This document shows positions 34,880-43,522 of a stretch of 64,000 bases of DNA, piece by piece. Source of the stretch: Neisseria dentiae (lineage in GTDB: Bacteria; Pseudomonadota; Gammaproteobacteria; Burkholderiales; Neisseriaceae); contig NZ_JANIKQ010000003.1 of NCBI RefSeq assembly GCF_024580525.1, positions 62,001 to 126,000 on the forward strand. The letters are read 5' to 3'. Below the pieces are notes generated by a model. That model had not been told where the DNA came from. It saw only the letters and a program-made list of their open reading frames with translations, and did no database searches. The position numbers and the translations under genes were made by a program. Position 1 is the first letter of the stretch. Each line of letters begins with the position of its first letter.

Positions 34880-36166
34880 ATGAAAACATTAAACGACTGG
34901 TTATCGCATCTCGAAACCGCCCACAGCGCGGGACTGATTGACATGGGCTTGTCGCGCGTGGGCGAAGTGAAAAACACCATGCGGCTCGAGCCGCAATGCC
35001 CCGTAGTGGTGGTGGCGGGCACCAACGGCAAAGGCTCGGTGTGCGCGTTTCTCACCCAGATTTACAAGCAGGCCGGCTTTAAAGTCGGCACGCTCACCAG
35101 CCCGCACCTGCTCAAATACAACGAGCGCATCTGTATCAACGGCGGGCCTGTAAGCGACGAAACGATTACGGCCTCGTTCGAGCGCATCGAAGCGGCGCGC
35201 GGCGGTGTTTCCCTCACTTATTTCGAGTTCAACACGCTGGCCGCCGTCGATATCTTTATGCGCGAAAACGTTGACGTGATGGTGCTGGAAGTCGGCCTCG
35301 GCGGGCGTTTGGATGCGGTAAATGTTTTCGATGCCGACTGCGCCGCCGTAACCAGCATCGATCTCGACCACCAATCATTTCTGGGCGACACCGTCGAAGC
35401 GGTCGGCTACGAAAAAGCCGGCGTGTTCCGCAGCGGCAAACCCGCCGTCTGCGGCCAAAACCCGCCGCCCGAATCGCTGCGCCGGCACGCCGAAAGCATA
35501 GGCGCCAACCTGCTCTTGGCCAAACGCGATTTCGATTTCAGCCGCATGGAACAGCAGCAATGGTCGTTCCACTTCCACCCCACTGCCGCATCGGGGCTTT
35601 CAGACGGCCTCAAACGCAACCGCAACGCCCTGCCCGTGCCCGCCCTGCGCGGCGCCTACCAACTGGGCAACGCCGCCTGTGCGCTGGCCGTTATCGAATG
35701 CCTCAACCCGCGCCTGCCCATCGACATCGGCTCCATCAAGCGCGGGCTGCTGCTGGTTCACAACCCCGGCCGCTTCCAAGTGCTGCCCGGCCGGCCGCTC
35801 ACCATTCTCGACGTCGCCCACAACCCGCACGCCGCCCGCGCCCTGCGCCAAGGGCTGATTGCCCTGCCTTTCGCCGAAAAGCGCACCGCCGTATTCAGCA
35901 TTTTGGCCGACAAAGATTCAGACAGCGTTATCGACATTGTGAAAGACCAGTTCGACCAATGGTATATCGCCCCGCTGCACCTGCCCCGCGGCATGAGTGC
36001 CGAAGAAATAGCGCAAAAACTCAACCGCTGCGGCATCGATGCCGTGCAAAGCTTTGAAAATATTCAAGCGGCCTATCAAGCCGCTTTGGCGCAGGCCGGG
36101 GAAAATGATAGAATTACCGTTTTCGGTTCTTTCCACACCGTTGCCGAAGTCATGGCCATTTTGTAA
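34880..36166 (+). CDS. folC: Bifunctional folylpolyglutamate / dihydrofolate synthase
   Basis: A 428-residue Mur-ligase-type enzyme that adds glutamate to dihydropteroate and folates using ATP. Marks: P-loop VVVVAGTNGKGSV (~42-54), SPHLLKYNERICING, YFEFNTLAAVDIFM, VLEVGLGGRLDAVNVFDADC, and ILDVAHNPHAARALRQG in the C-terminal domain. Length is standard. It heads the block folC - SPOR protein - cvpA - purF, the same order as folC-dedD-cvpA-purF in E. coli. An internal in-frame AG-DUS lies near 35600. Confidence 0.95.
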   Translation: MKTLNDWLSHLETAHSAGLIDMGLSRVGEVKNTMRLEPQCPVVVVAGTNGKGSVCAFLTQIYKQAGFKVGTLTSPHLLKYNERICINGGPVSDETITASFERIEAARGGVSLTYFEFNTLAAVDIFMRENVDVMVLEVGLGGRLDAVNVFDADCAAVTSIDLDHQSFLGDTVEAVGYEKAGVFRSGKPAVCGQNPPPESLRRHAESIGANLLLAKRDFDFSRMEQQQWSFHFHPTAASGLSDGLKRNRNALPVPALRGAYQLGNAACALAVIECLNPRLPIDIGSIKRGLLLVHNPGRFQVLPGRPLTILDVAHNPHAARALRQGLIALPFAEKRTAVFSILADKDSDSVIDIVKDQFDQWYIAPLHLPRGMSAEEIAQKLNRCGIDAVQSFENIQAAYQAALAQAGENDRITVFGSFHTVAEVMAIL

Positions 36167-36178
36167 CAAGGCAGATTC

Positions 36179-37399
36179 ATGTCAAACAACCGTTTCCATT
36201 CACTGAACGAATACGAAAAACTGAAGCGCAAAAACCGCCGCCGCTTGGTAGGCGCATCCGCGCTGGTGATATTTGCAGGCATTCTGCTGGCCAATGTTCT
36301 GAACCGGGGCGGCGGAGACGAAGCCGCCGAAAACATCAGCATCGAAAAAGCCGCTTCAGCCGCATCGGAAACTGCGCCGCAGGTAGAGCAGGCCAATCAG
36401 GCCGCCTCTTCCGACGATGCTTCCGATTTATCGCCCGCAGCCGTATTGGAACCCGCTCCGGCCGACACCCAAACCACCGAACTGAGCAACCCGCTTGCCA
36501 ACCCGCCCGCACAAACACCGGCACAGCCCGCGCCCGCAGAGCAAACGGTATCCGAATCCGCCGCCCAAACCGCCGCTGCCACCGCAGCCGCAAAAGCAGC
36601 GGCCGAAAAAAAAGCGGCGGAAGCCAAACCTGCCGCCAAACCCGTTCAGGCCGAAGCGCCCAAACCCCAACCCAAACCGCAGCCCAAGCCGCAGCCCAAA
36701 CCCGAAGAAGCCGCCCCGCCGCCCGTGGTGGTGATTAACAACCGTGTCGAACCCGATGCCGAAGCCGAACGCAAAGCCGCCGCCAAAAAGGCCGAAGCCG
36801 AGCGCCTGAAACGGCAGGCACAGCAAAAAGCAGCGGCCGAACGCTTGAAACAGCAAGAGCAGCAAAAAGCGGCGGCACAAAAAGCCGAACAGGAAACACA
36901 AGCGCGCAAAGCGCGCGAACAGGCCGCAGCCAAAGAAGCCGAACGCCAGAAAGCGGCACGTTTGGCCGAACAGGAAAAAGGCCGTCTGAAAGCGCAACAA
37001 GAAGCCCGTGCCAAGGCCGAAGCCGAAAAACGCGCTGCCGAAAGCGCCAAGAAAAAACAGCAGGAAACCAACCGCAAAGCCGCACAAGACGCCTTAAACA
37101 ACAAATCTGCGCAGGCATCGGTTGAAAAAAGCGATCCCAAAACCATTTTAGAAGGCAAGCCCGCTTCCAAAAAAGCCATTATCCAAGCCGGCGCATACAG
37201 CAACCGCGACCAAGCCAAACAAATGCAGCAGAAACTGGCCGATGCGGGCGTGAGCGCCTACATCACCGAAGTGGAAACCAGTAAAGGCAAAGTTTACCGC
37301 GTGCGCACCGGCCACTACCCCGACCGGGAAACCGCCGGCAAGGCTTTGGAGCGGCTGCGCAAAAAAAGTGCCGACGGCATCGTAATCGGACAACCCTGA
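36179..37399 (+). CDS. SPOR-domain protein, DedD/FtsN-like
   Basis: A 406-residue bitopic membrane protein: a short cytoplasmic start (EYEKLKRKNRRRLVG), one helix (ASALVIFAGILLANVL, ~22-38), then a long low-complexity periplasmic stretch rich in Ala, Lys, Glu and Pro. The stretch includes a PKPQPKPQPKP run and a charged coiled coil (~190-300). A C-terminal SPOR domain follows (~325-405: KKAIIQAGAYSNRDQAKQMQ and VYRVRTGHYPDRETA). SPOR domains bind denuded glycan at the division septum. Position between folC and cvpA points to DedD. The TolA-like coil is longer than in E. coli DedD. It overlaps cvpA by one base. Confidence 0.87.
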   Translation: MSNNRFHSLNEYEKLKRKNRRRLVGASALVIFAGILLANVLNRGGGDEAAENISIEKAASAASETAPQVEQANQAASSDDASDLSPAAVLEPAPADTQTTELSNPLANPPAQTPAQPAPAEQTVSESAAQTAAATAAAKAAAEKKAAEAKPAAKPVQAEAPKPQPKPQPKPQPKPEEAAPPPVVVINNRVEPDAEAERKAAAKKAEAERLKRQAQQKAAAERLKQQEQQKAAAQKAEQETQARKAREQAAAKEAERQKAARLAEQEKGRLKAQQEARAKAEAEKRAAESAKKKQQETNRKAAQDALNNKSAQASVEKSDPKTILEGKPASKKAIIQAGAYSNRDQAKQMQQKLADAGVSAYITEVETSKGKVYRVRTGHYPDRETAGKALERLRKKSADGIVIGQP

Positions 37400-37896
37400 T
37401 GGCAACTTTCGACCTGCTCGCCTTCAGCCTGATCGGCCTGTGCGTTATCGTTTCGATGATGCGCGGCATGATCGCCGAAGTAGCCTCTTTAATCACTTGG
37501 ATCGTGGCGTTTATCGCGGCCAAAACGTTTGCCGTGCCGTTTTCGGAAATCGCCTTCAGATCGTTCGAATCGCGCCCCGTGGCTGTGGCCTTGTCGTTTA
37601 TCGTTCTGTTTGCCGCTGCATGGCTTGTGCAGCGTTTTTTACGTTCGCTGCTCACCGGCGCCGCGCAGGCCACGGGTTTGGGCGGCGTCAACCGCCTGCT
37701 CGGCGGCGCATTCGGCGCACTCAAAGGCATTTTGCTGGTTACGCTGGCGGTAATCGTCTGCTCGTTTACCGACCTGCCGCAAACCGACGGCTGGCGCCAA
37801 TCGATCAGCGCCGGCTATTTCGAGTCGCTGGCACAATTTGCCGTGCCCTATCTGCCCGGTGCCGTTGCAGATAAAATACAGTATCAACCCCTTTAA
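37399..37896 (+). CDS. cvpA: CvpA family membrane protein
   Basis: A 165-residue protein with four hydrophobic segments: FDLLAFSLIGLCVIVSMM, VASLITWIVAFIAAKTF, VAVALSFIVLFAAAWLV, and LKGILLVTLAVIVCSF. The GGVNRLLGGAFGALKG signature is typical of CvpA (PF02674). It was named for colicin V production in E. coli but has a general envelope role. It overlaps the SPOR gene (TGATGG) and lies 15 bp before purF, the universal partner. Confidence 0.9.
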   Translation: MATFDLLAFSLIGLCVIVSMMRGMIAEVASLITWIVAFIAAKTFAVPFSEIAFRSFESRPVAVALSFIVLFAAAWLVQRFLRSLLTGAAQATGLGGVNRLLGGAFGALKGILLVTLAVIVCSFTDLPQTDGWRQSISAGYFESLAQFAVPYLPGAVADKIQYQPL

Positions 37897-37911
37897 AGTT
37901 CGGAGAGAAAA

Positions 37912-39447
37912 ATGTGTGGCGTATTGGGCATGGTAGCCTACCAACCTGTAAACCAAAGCCTTTACGACGGCCTGCAAATGCTGCAACACCGTGGTCAGGA
38001 TGCCGCCGGCATCGTTACCGTGGAAGGCAGCATTTTTCATATGCACAAAGGCAAAGGCATGGTGCGCGACGTATTCCGTACCCGCAATATGCGCGACCTG
38101 ACAGGCAACGCCGGCATCGCCCATGTGCGCTACCCTACCGCAGGCAATGCCGACAGCACCGCCGAAGCGCAACCGTTTTACGTCAGCTCGCCGTTCGGCA
38201 TCGTGCTTGGGCACAACGGCAACCTCACCAACACCGAAGAGCTGTATGAAAACGTGTGCCACAAACACTTGCGCCACATCAACACCCGCTCCGATTCGGA
38301 AGTGCTGCTAAACGTATTCGCCCACGAACTGCGCAGAGAAGTCACCGATTCCGGCTCTTCGCAGCTCAGCGTCGACAATATTTTTGATGCCGTCGCCAAA
38401 CTGCACAAACGCGTGCGCGGCGCATACGGCGTGGTGGCCATGATAGCCGGCTACGGCATGGTGGCATTCCGGGATCCGCTCGGCATCCGCCCGCTGGTAC
38501 TGGGCACGCAAACCGCTTCAGACGGCCGCACCGCCTATGCCGTGGCTTCCGAATCGGTTGCCTTTAATGCCATCGAATTTGATTTGGCACGCGATATCGC
38601 CCCCGGCGAAGCCGTGTTCATTTCTTTGGACGGGCAGTTTTTCTCCCGCCAATGCACCGAAAACCCCAAGCTCAGCCCCTGCCTGTTCGAATACGTTTAC
38701 TTCGCCCGCCCCGATTCGGTAATCGACAACGTTTCCGTTTACCGTGCCCGCTTGGGCATGGGCGTAACACTGGCCGAAAAAGTGAAGCGCGAACTGCCCA
38801 TCGACGATATCGACGTGGTAATGCCGATTCCCGACACCAGCCGCCCCAGTGCAATGGAACTGGCCCATCATTTGGGCAAACTTTACCGCGAAGGGCTGAT
38901 TAAAAACCGTTACATCGGCCGCACCTTCATCATGCCCGGCCAGGCTACCCGCAAAAAATCGGTGCGTCAGAAACTCAGCCCGATGGAATCCGAGTTCAAA
39001 GGCAAAAGCGTGCTGCTGGTAGATGATTCCATCGTGCGCGGCACCACCAGCCGTGAAATCGTCGAAATGGTGCGCGCATCCGGCGCCCGTAAAGTCTATT
39101 TCGCCTCGGCTGCCCCCGAAGTGCGTTATCCCAACGTGTACGGCATCGATATGCCGACCCGCGAAGAGCTGATAGCCAATGGCCGCGATAAAGACGAAAT
39201 CGCCCGCGAAATCGGTGCCGACGGCTGCGTTTTCCAAGATTTGGCCGAGCTGGAACAAGTGGTGAAATCACTCAACCCCGCCATCGTTTCGTTCGACACC
39301 TCATGCTTCAGCGGCCGCTATCCCACCGGCGATATCGACGAAGCCTACCTGCAAAAACTCTCCGCCGACAAATCCCTGCCCGCCGCACTTACCGGCACCA
39401 TCCACACGGCGATACGCATCAACAACCATCCAGAAGACGATGAATAA
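37912..39447 (+). CDS. purF: Amidophosphoribosyltransferase
   Basis: A 511-residue enzyme for the first committed step of purine synthesis (PRPP plus glutamine to phosphoribosylamine). The mature N terminus [10 protein letters not shown] puts the glutaminase nucleophile at Cys2 with no propeptide, as in the E. coli form that lacks Fe-S. Further marks: [36 protein letters not shown], and the PRPP loop [26 protein letters not shown] precedes the ATG. An in-frame AG-DUS occurs near 38518. Likely co-transcribed from folC onward. Confidence 0.96.
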   Translation: MCGVLGMVAYQPVNQSLYDGLQMLQHRGQDAAGIVTVEGSIFHMHKGKGMVRDVFRTRNMRDLTGNAGIAHVRYPTAGNADSTAEAQPFYVSSPFGIVLGHNGNLTNTEELYENVCHKHLRHINTRSDSEVLLNVFAHELRREVTDSGSSQLSVDNIFDAVAKLHKRVRGAYGVVAMIAGYGMVAFRDPLGIRPLVLGTQTASDGRTAYAVASESVAFNAIEFDLARDIAPGEAVFISLDGQFFSRQCTENPKLSPCLFEYVYFARPDSVIDNVSVYRARLGMGVTLAEKVKRELPIDDIDVVMPIPDTSRPSAMELAHHLGKLYREGLIKNRYIGRTFIMPGQATRKKSVRQKLSPMESEFKGKSVLLVDDSIVRGTTSREIVEMVRASGARKVYFASAAPEVRYPNVYGIDMPTREELIANGRDKDEIAREIGADGCVFQDLAELEQVVKSLNPAIVSFDTSCFSGRYPTGDIDEAYLQKLSADKSLPAALTGTIHTAIRINNHPEDDE

Positions 39448-39519
39448 CCTGTTTTCCACTTCGCGATGACTGTGTAGAAACAGCGAAAGGCCGTCTGAAA
39501 AATGTGGGAAAAGGTCGGG

Positions 39520-39689
39520 TTGTTTACACTTTTTATGCTAAACGACTTTTGTTTTTTGCTGGAATGATGGTTTCGTGATTTTTGAGCATTCTCAAGAACG
39601 ATGCGGCTTCGCCGTGCCTTTCGGCATTCTTGACAACCCTCAAAAATCCCAAAATGGGTCTTCAAGCAAAAAGCGAAAAGTGTAAACAA
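39520..39689. mobile_element. 170-bp palindromic MITE-like element
   Basis: Outer ends TTGTTTACACTTTTT and AAAAGTGTAAACAA are inverted. An inner inverted pair, GATTTTTGAG with CTCAAAAATC and CTCAAGAA with TTCTTGA, makes most of the element one long hairpin. GTGTAGAAA (39472) and TTTCTACAC (39697) may mark an older outer copy. It has no coding capacity and differs from CREEs. It occupies most of the 294-bp gap between purF and the MocR gene. Confidence 0.65.
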
Positions 39690-39741
39690 CGCTGTAATTT
39701 TCTACACTCTCTGCCTTTCGCAACACTTTGACACCTCACGC

Positions 39742-41043
39742 TCAATAACTTGCCTTGCCGCTTGCCGACAGGGTTTCAGCAATGTCGTCTGCCAGCGTTT
39801 CGCAATCATGCTCGCTCAGGTTGCCTATCGTAATCCGGACCGCGCTTTGTTTCGATAAATTGAAAGTCGCGCCGCTTTGCACCGCCCAGCCTTTGGCGGC
39901 AAGAAACTGGATCACCTGCGCTTCGTTGTGAACCGGCAGCCAGATATGCTGGCCTTCGCCGTGTTGGCCGGGCACATGGATGCCGTGCCGTTGCAGACGG
40001 CCAAGCAGCTTTTGGCGGCGGGTTTGGTAGCTTGCGGCGATGTCGGCCAACCCGCTCTCACCCAGCCGCTGCCACAATTGCAGCGTGATGTGCTGCAATA
40101 GTTTGCTGATCCAGCGCGGCCCCAGCGAAAAGCGTTTTTTCATGGCTTTTAGGGTGTTGCCGTTTCCTGCGACAATGGCGGTGCGCATATCGGTGCCGAG
40201 AAATTTGCTGGTGGATGTGCTGTATATCCATTCGTTGGCAAATCCTTCCATGCCGTGAAACGGTTTCAGGCTGAGTGCTGCCCAATGATCGTCGATAATC
40301 ACCAATGTTTTATGCGGCGCAAGCGCGCGCTGCCATGCCTGCCAGCGTTCGCGGCTGTAACAGATGCCGGTGGGGCTGTGGGCACGGGCGGTGAGGATAA
40401 CAGCGGAAATTTGGCCGAAATCGATATTTTCGGGGATTTTTGCGCCCTCTTCGTCCATTTCGGCCGGCACGGCTTCAAGGCGCAAACTGGCGAGCAAGGG
40501 CAGCAGCGGCAGCCAACACGGCGTTTCCACCAACACTTTTGCACCGGGCATACAACGCTGGCTGAGTGCGCGTTCGATGATGTCCAAACTGCCTGAAAGC
40601 AGCATGAGGTCGGCTTCGATGCCGGTGTTCTGCCGCAGCCAATTGCGGATAAACGCCATCAGATCGGGGTTGTCGCCGTGGCTGCCCACATCGGTGGCTA
40701 AATGATAACCATCGAGCAAATCGGGCGGCAGTTCGGGCAGCAGGCGGCGGTCGACATTGCCCGAAGCCAAATCCACCAAACCTTGGGGAACGGCGCTTTC
40801 GGTATGCAGAATTTCGGTTTTTTCAGGCACGAAACTGCCGCGCCTGCCGTCGGTGTCGATAATGCCTGCATCACGCAGTTGTTTGTAGGCCGCCGATACG
40901 GTGTTGGGGTTAACCCCCAATTCTTGCGCGAGGCTGCGCACGGTGGGCAGCCGGTAGCCGGCAGGCCACACTTCTTCGCGGATAAGCCCCGCAATGGATT
41001 GGGCGATATTGACAGCGGTGCTTCCTTTGGGTTTTAATTCCAC
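39742..41043 (-). CDS. MocR-type regulator (GntR HTH fused to aminotransferase fold)
   Basis: A 433-residue protein. N-terminal GntR winged helix (~8-75): IAGLIREEVWPAGYRLPTVR, LAQELGVNPNTVSAAYKQLR. The C-terminal fold-type-I aminotransferase domain contains TARAHSPTGICYSRERWQAW and the PLP-lysine region YSTSTSKFLGTDMRTAIVAG. MocR proteins use PLP or an amino-acid adduct as effector and act on nearby genes; the targets here are not clear. It is divergent from ccoG (187 bp), with an AG-DUS hairpin (41121-41160) between. Confidence 0.9.
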   Translation of the reverse strand: MELKPKGSTAVNIAQSIAGLIREEVWPAGYRLPTVRSLAQELGVNPNTVSAAYKQLRDAGIIDTDGRRGSFVPEKTEILHTESAVPQGLVDLASGNVDRRLLPELPPDLLDGYHLATDVGSHGDNPDLMAFIRNWLRQNTGIEADLMLLSGSLDIIERALSQRCMPGAKVLVETPCWLPLLPLLASLRLEAVPAEMDEEGAKIPENIDFGQISAVILTARAHSPTGICYSRERWQAWQRALAPHKTLVIIDDHWAALSLKPFHGMEGFANEWIYSTSTSKFLGTDMRTAIVAGNGNTLKAMKKRFSLGPRWISKLLQHITLQLWQRLGESGLADIAASYQTRRQKLLGRLQRHGIHVPGQHGEGQHIWLPVHNEAQVIQFLAAKGWAVQSGATFNLSKQSAVRITIGNLSEHDCETLADDIAETLSASGKASY

Positions 41044-41120
41044 AATACAAAATCCTTTTTGTTCTAGTTCAAACTAATCTAAAGGATTTTCAGAAAGTTG
41101 GCAAGCATTTATTGGTAGTT

Positions 41121-41161
41121 TTTTCAGACGGCCTCTCCTTATTTTCAGGCCGTCTGAAAAC
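41121..41161. terminator. Inverted AG-DUS pair in the MocR-ccoG gap
   Basis: TTTTTTCAGACGGCCT and AGGCCGTCTGAAAA. It lies upstream of both divergent genes, so termination is not its obvious task here. Confidence 0.5.
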
Positions 41162-41230
41162 CGGAAACTGTTATAATGCCGCGCCATAACGAAAATAACG
41201 CAAGCCATTACCAAGCTGAGGAACTCCGCC

Positions 41231-42655
41231 ATGCCGAGCGCACCCAAAGGCCCAACCCAACCCAAAGAACAAGTTATCCAACTTTACCAAAGTGCGAAAC
41301 GCATCCACCCGAAAATGGCCAAAGGGCGTTTTGCCAATTTGCGCCTGTTGATGATTCTGGCCACCCAGTTCGTGTTTTATGTAGTGCCGTGGTTCAACTG
41401 GAGCGGCCGCCAAGCCGTTTTGTTTGACATACCCGAGCGCCATTTCTATATTTTCGGCCTTTCGCTTGGCATGGGCGATTTGATTTATCTGGCCCTGTTG
41501 CTGATTATTTCGGCCTTCGGCCTGTTTTGGTGGACCACCATCGCCGGCCGCTTGTGGTGCGGTTATGCCTGCCCGCAAACGGTTTACACCGAAATCATGC
41601 TGTGGATAGACCACCTTGTTGAGGGCGACCGCAACAAACGCTTGAAGCTCGACAAAGAGCCGTGGAGCTTCCGCAAAATCCGCATCAAAACCACCAAATA
41701 CCTGCTGATTTTCGCCGTGTGCGCCTGGACGGGCATCACCTTCGCCGGCTGGTTCACACCGATACGCGGGCTGGTTCCCGCCGTGTTCACCCTCACCGCA
41801 AGCGGCGGCGCGCTGTTTGCCGCCGCGTTCTACGGCTTTATGACTTGGCTGTTTGCCCATCAAATGCGCGAACAAGTGTGCCTGCACATGTGCCCCTACG
41901 CCCGCTTCCAAAGCGCGATGTTCGATAAAGACACGCTGATTATCTCTTACGACGCCGAACGCGGCGAACCGCGCGGCGCCCGCAAGAAAACCGCCAGCAA
42001 AGAAGAAACCAACCTCGGCGACTGCATCAACTGCACCATGTGCGTGCAGGTGTGCCCCGTGGGCATCGACATCCGCGACGGCCTGCAATACCAATGTATA
42101 GGCTGCGCCGCCTGCATCGACGCCTGCGACGAAATCATGGATAAAATGAACTACCCGCGCGGCCTGATACGCTACACCACCGAAAGCGTGCTCGCACACG
42201 AATATGCCGACAAAGACATCAAAAAACGCCTGCTGCGCCCGCGCGTTATCGGCTACGGCGCCGTATTGTCCGCCGCCGTGATTGCCATGATTGCCGGCAT
42301 ATCCACCCGCGAAACCCTGAGCGTGGACATCATCAAAGACCGCGGCGTGATGGTGCGCGAAAACAACCAAGGCTGGCTTGAAAATGCCTACAACCTGCGC
42401 ATCATCAACGACAGCGAAAACGAACAGGTGTTAACCGCCAAAGTGAGCGGCTTCGATGAAATCTCCCTCACCGGCCTGCCTTCAGACGGCATCAAAGTGC
42501 CGCCGAAAGAAACCATCACCGTGCCCGTTCAGGTTTCGACCATACCCGAATACGCCGACAAAGGCAGCCACCCCATCGTGTTTGAGTTCACCTACCGTGA
42601 AAACAACGGCGACACCCACACCCTCACAGAAAAAGCATCGTTTATCGGAGAATAA
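41231..42655 (+). CDS. ccoG: Cytochrome c oxidase accessory protein CcoG (FixG/RdxA)
   Basis: A 474-residue membrane Fe-S protein needed for copper handling in cbb3 oxidase assembly. About five membrane segments are visible (LRLLMILATQFVFYVVPWF; LALLLIISAFGLFWWTTIAG). Cysteine motifs: CGYACPQTVYTEIM, CLHMCPYARFQS, and the two 4Fe-4S sets CINCTMCVQVCPVGIDIRDG and CIGCAACIDACDEIM. The C-terminal immunoglobulin-like domain (IgG_FixG) has AYNLRIINDSENEQVLTAKV. GAGG precedes the ATG. ccoNOP are not in the window. fixH follows by 5 bp. Confidence 0.95.
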   Translation: MPSAPKGPTQPKEQVIQLYQSAKRIHPKMAKGRFANLRLLMILATQFVFYVVPWFNWSGRQAVLFDIPERHFYIFGLSLGMGDLIYLALLLIISAFGLFWWTTIAGRLWCGYACPQTVYTEIMLWIDHLVEGDRNKRLKLDKEPWSFRKIRIKTTKYLLIFAVCAWTGITFAGWFTPIRGLVPAVFTLTASGGALFAAAFYGFMTWLFAHQMREQVCLHMCPYARFQSAMFDKDTLIISYDAERGEPRGARKKTASKEETNLGDCINCTMCVQVCPVGIDIRDGLQYQCIGCAACIDACDEIMDKMNYPRGLIRYTTESVLAHEYADKDIKKRLLRPRVIGYGAVLSAAVIAMIAGISTRETLSVDIIKDRGVMVRENNQGWLENAYNLRIINDSENEQVLTAKVSGFDEISLTGLPSDGIKVPPKETITVPVQVSTIPEYADKGSHPIVFEFTYRENNGDTHTLTEKASFIGE

Positions 42656-42660
42656 CCAAA

Positions 42661-43218
42661 GTGCCCCAACAACCGCAGAAATCAAAAGTTTGGTATAAAG
42701 AACCTTGGCCGTGGCTCCTGATGGCCGGCCCGGTGATTGTGGTGTTCGCCGCCATCTACACCTTTTATCTGGCCAAAAGCAATTCGGCCGACTTGGTAAG
42801 CGACGACTACTACAAAGACGGCAAACACATCGACCTGCAACTGCACCGCGACGAAGAAGCCTTCAAACGCAATATTCACGCGCAAGTGCTGATTAATCCC
42901 GATAAAAACGCCGCCAAAGTATTGGTAAGCGGCAACTTCAACCCGCAGGAGCCGCTCAACCTGGTGCTGATGCATCCGGCCAAAAAAGCCGATGACCAAA
43001 CCGTGAAACTGCAACCGGCCCAGGGCGGCGTGCTCTCGGGCGACAAAGCAGAATACAACGCCGTTTTCAAACCCCTTCCCGCCACCCACCACTGGTATGT
43101 ACGCGTGGAAGACGCCGGCGGCAAATGGCGCGTGGAAGACAAATGGCTGGTGAGCCAAGGCAACGCCGTCAACCTGAAACCGATGGAAAAACTGCTTTCC
43201 GCTTCGGCCGCACAATAA
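42661..43218 (+). CDS. fixH: FixH family protein
   Basis: A 185-residue membrane-anchored protein from a GTG start at 42661, with GGAG 10 bases upstream. One helix near the N terminus (PWPWLLMAGPVIVVFAAIYT) is followed by VSDDYYKDGKHIDLQL, the conserved FixH stretch, and a periplasmic beta domain. FixH works with CcoG and CcoI in cbb3-oxidase assembly. The tight spacing with ccoG shows one operon. It is a little longer than typical FixH. Confidence 0.88.
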   Translation: MPQQPQKSKVWYKEPWPWLLMAGPVIVVFAAIYTFYLAKSNSADLVSDDYYKDGKHIDLQLHRDEEAFKRNIHAQVLINPDKNAAKVLVSGNFNPQEPLNLVLMHPAKKADDQTVKLQPAQGGVLSGDKAEYNAVFKPLPATHHWYVRVEDAGGKWRVEDKWLVSQGNAVNLKPMEKLLSASAAQ

Positions 43219-43269
43219 ACCCGAAACAGCCGCTCCGACCCGCATCAAAACAAATTCGTCCGCACCCAA

Positions 43270-43305
43270 AAGGCCGTCTGAAAAATATTTTTCAGGCGGC
43301 CTTTC
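43270..43305. terminator. DUS-type hairpin after fixH
   Basis: AAAAGGCCGTCTGAAAAA and TTTTTCAGGCGGCCTTT with one G-for-A mismatch in the second arm. A second AG-DUS pair lies at 43434-43480. The 43219-43522 gap holds these hairpins and AT-rich DNA, and no gene. Confidence 0.7.
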
Positions 43306-43522
43306 TACTCATTATGCATTTACAGTTTTATGCCATTCATTTAACAAAGATAATGCTATTTTTACAGATTATTCACAATCAAGATTAACTTTGATAAAAT
43401 CACTACCGCTTGGCAAATAAATTATGCCGCTTAGGCCGTCTGAAAATAAACAACCGCCAGCATTTTTCAGACGGCCTTAACCGTTCTTTCTGCAACACCG
43501 GCCATACCAATCAGGACTTTTT

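Noticed and set aside
36428-37087. Gly/Phe/Leu-rich open frames opposite the SPOR-domain gene
   Set aside because: They come from the reverse reading of the Ala/Lys/Glu repeat region. The plus-strand protein has a membrane anchor and a SPOR domain.
43395-43430. A possible sigma-54 promoter (TTGGCAAATAAATTATGCC) before the amine oxidoreductase gene
   Set aside because: The GG and GC are 12 bases apart instead of 10, so it does not fit the -24/-12 consensus.
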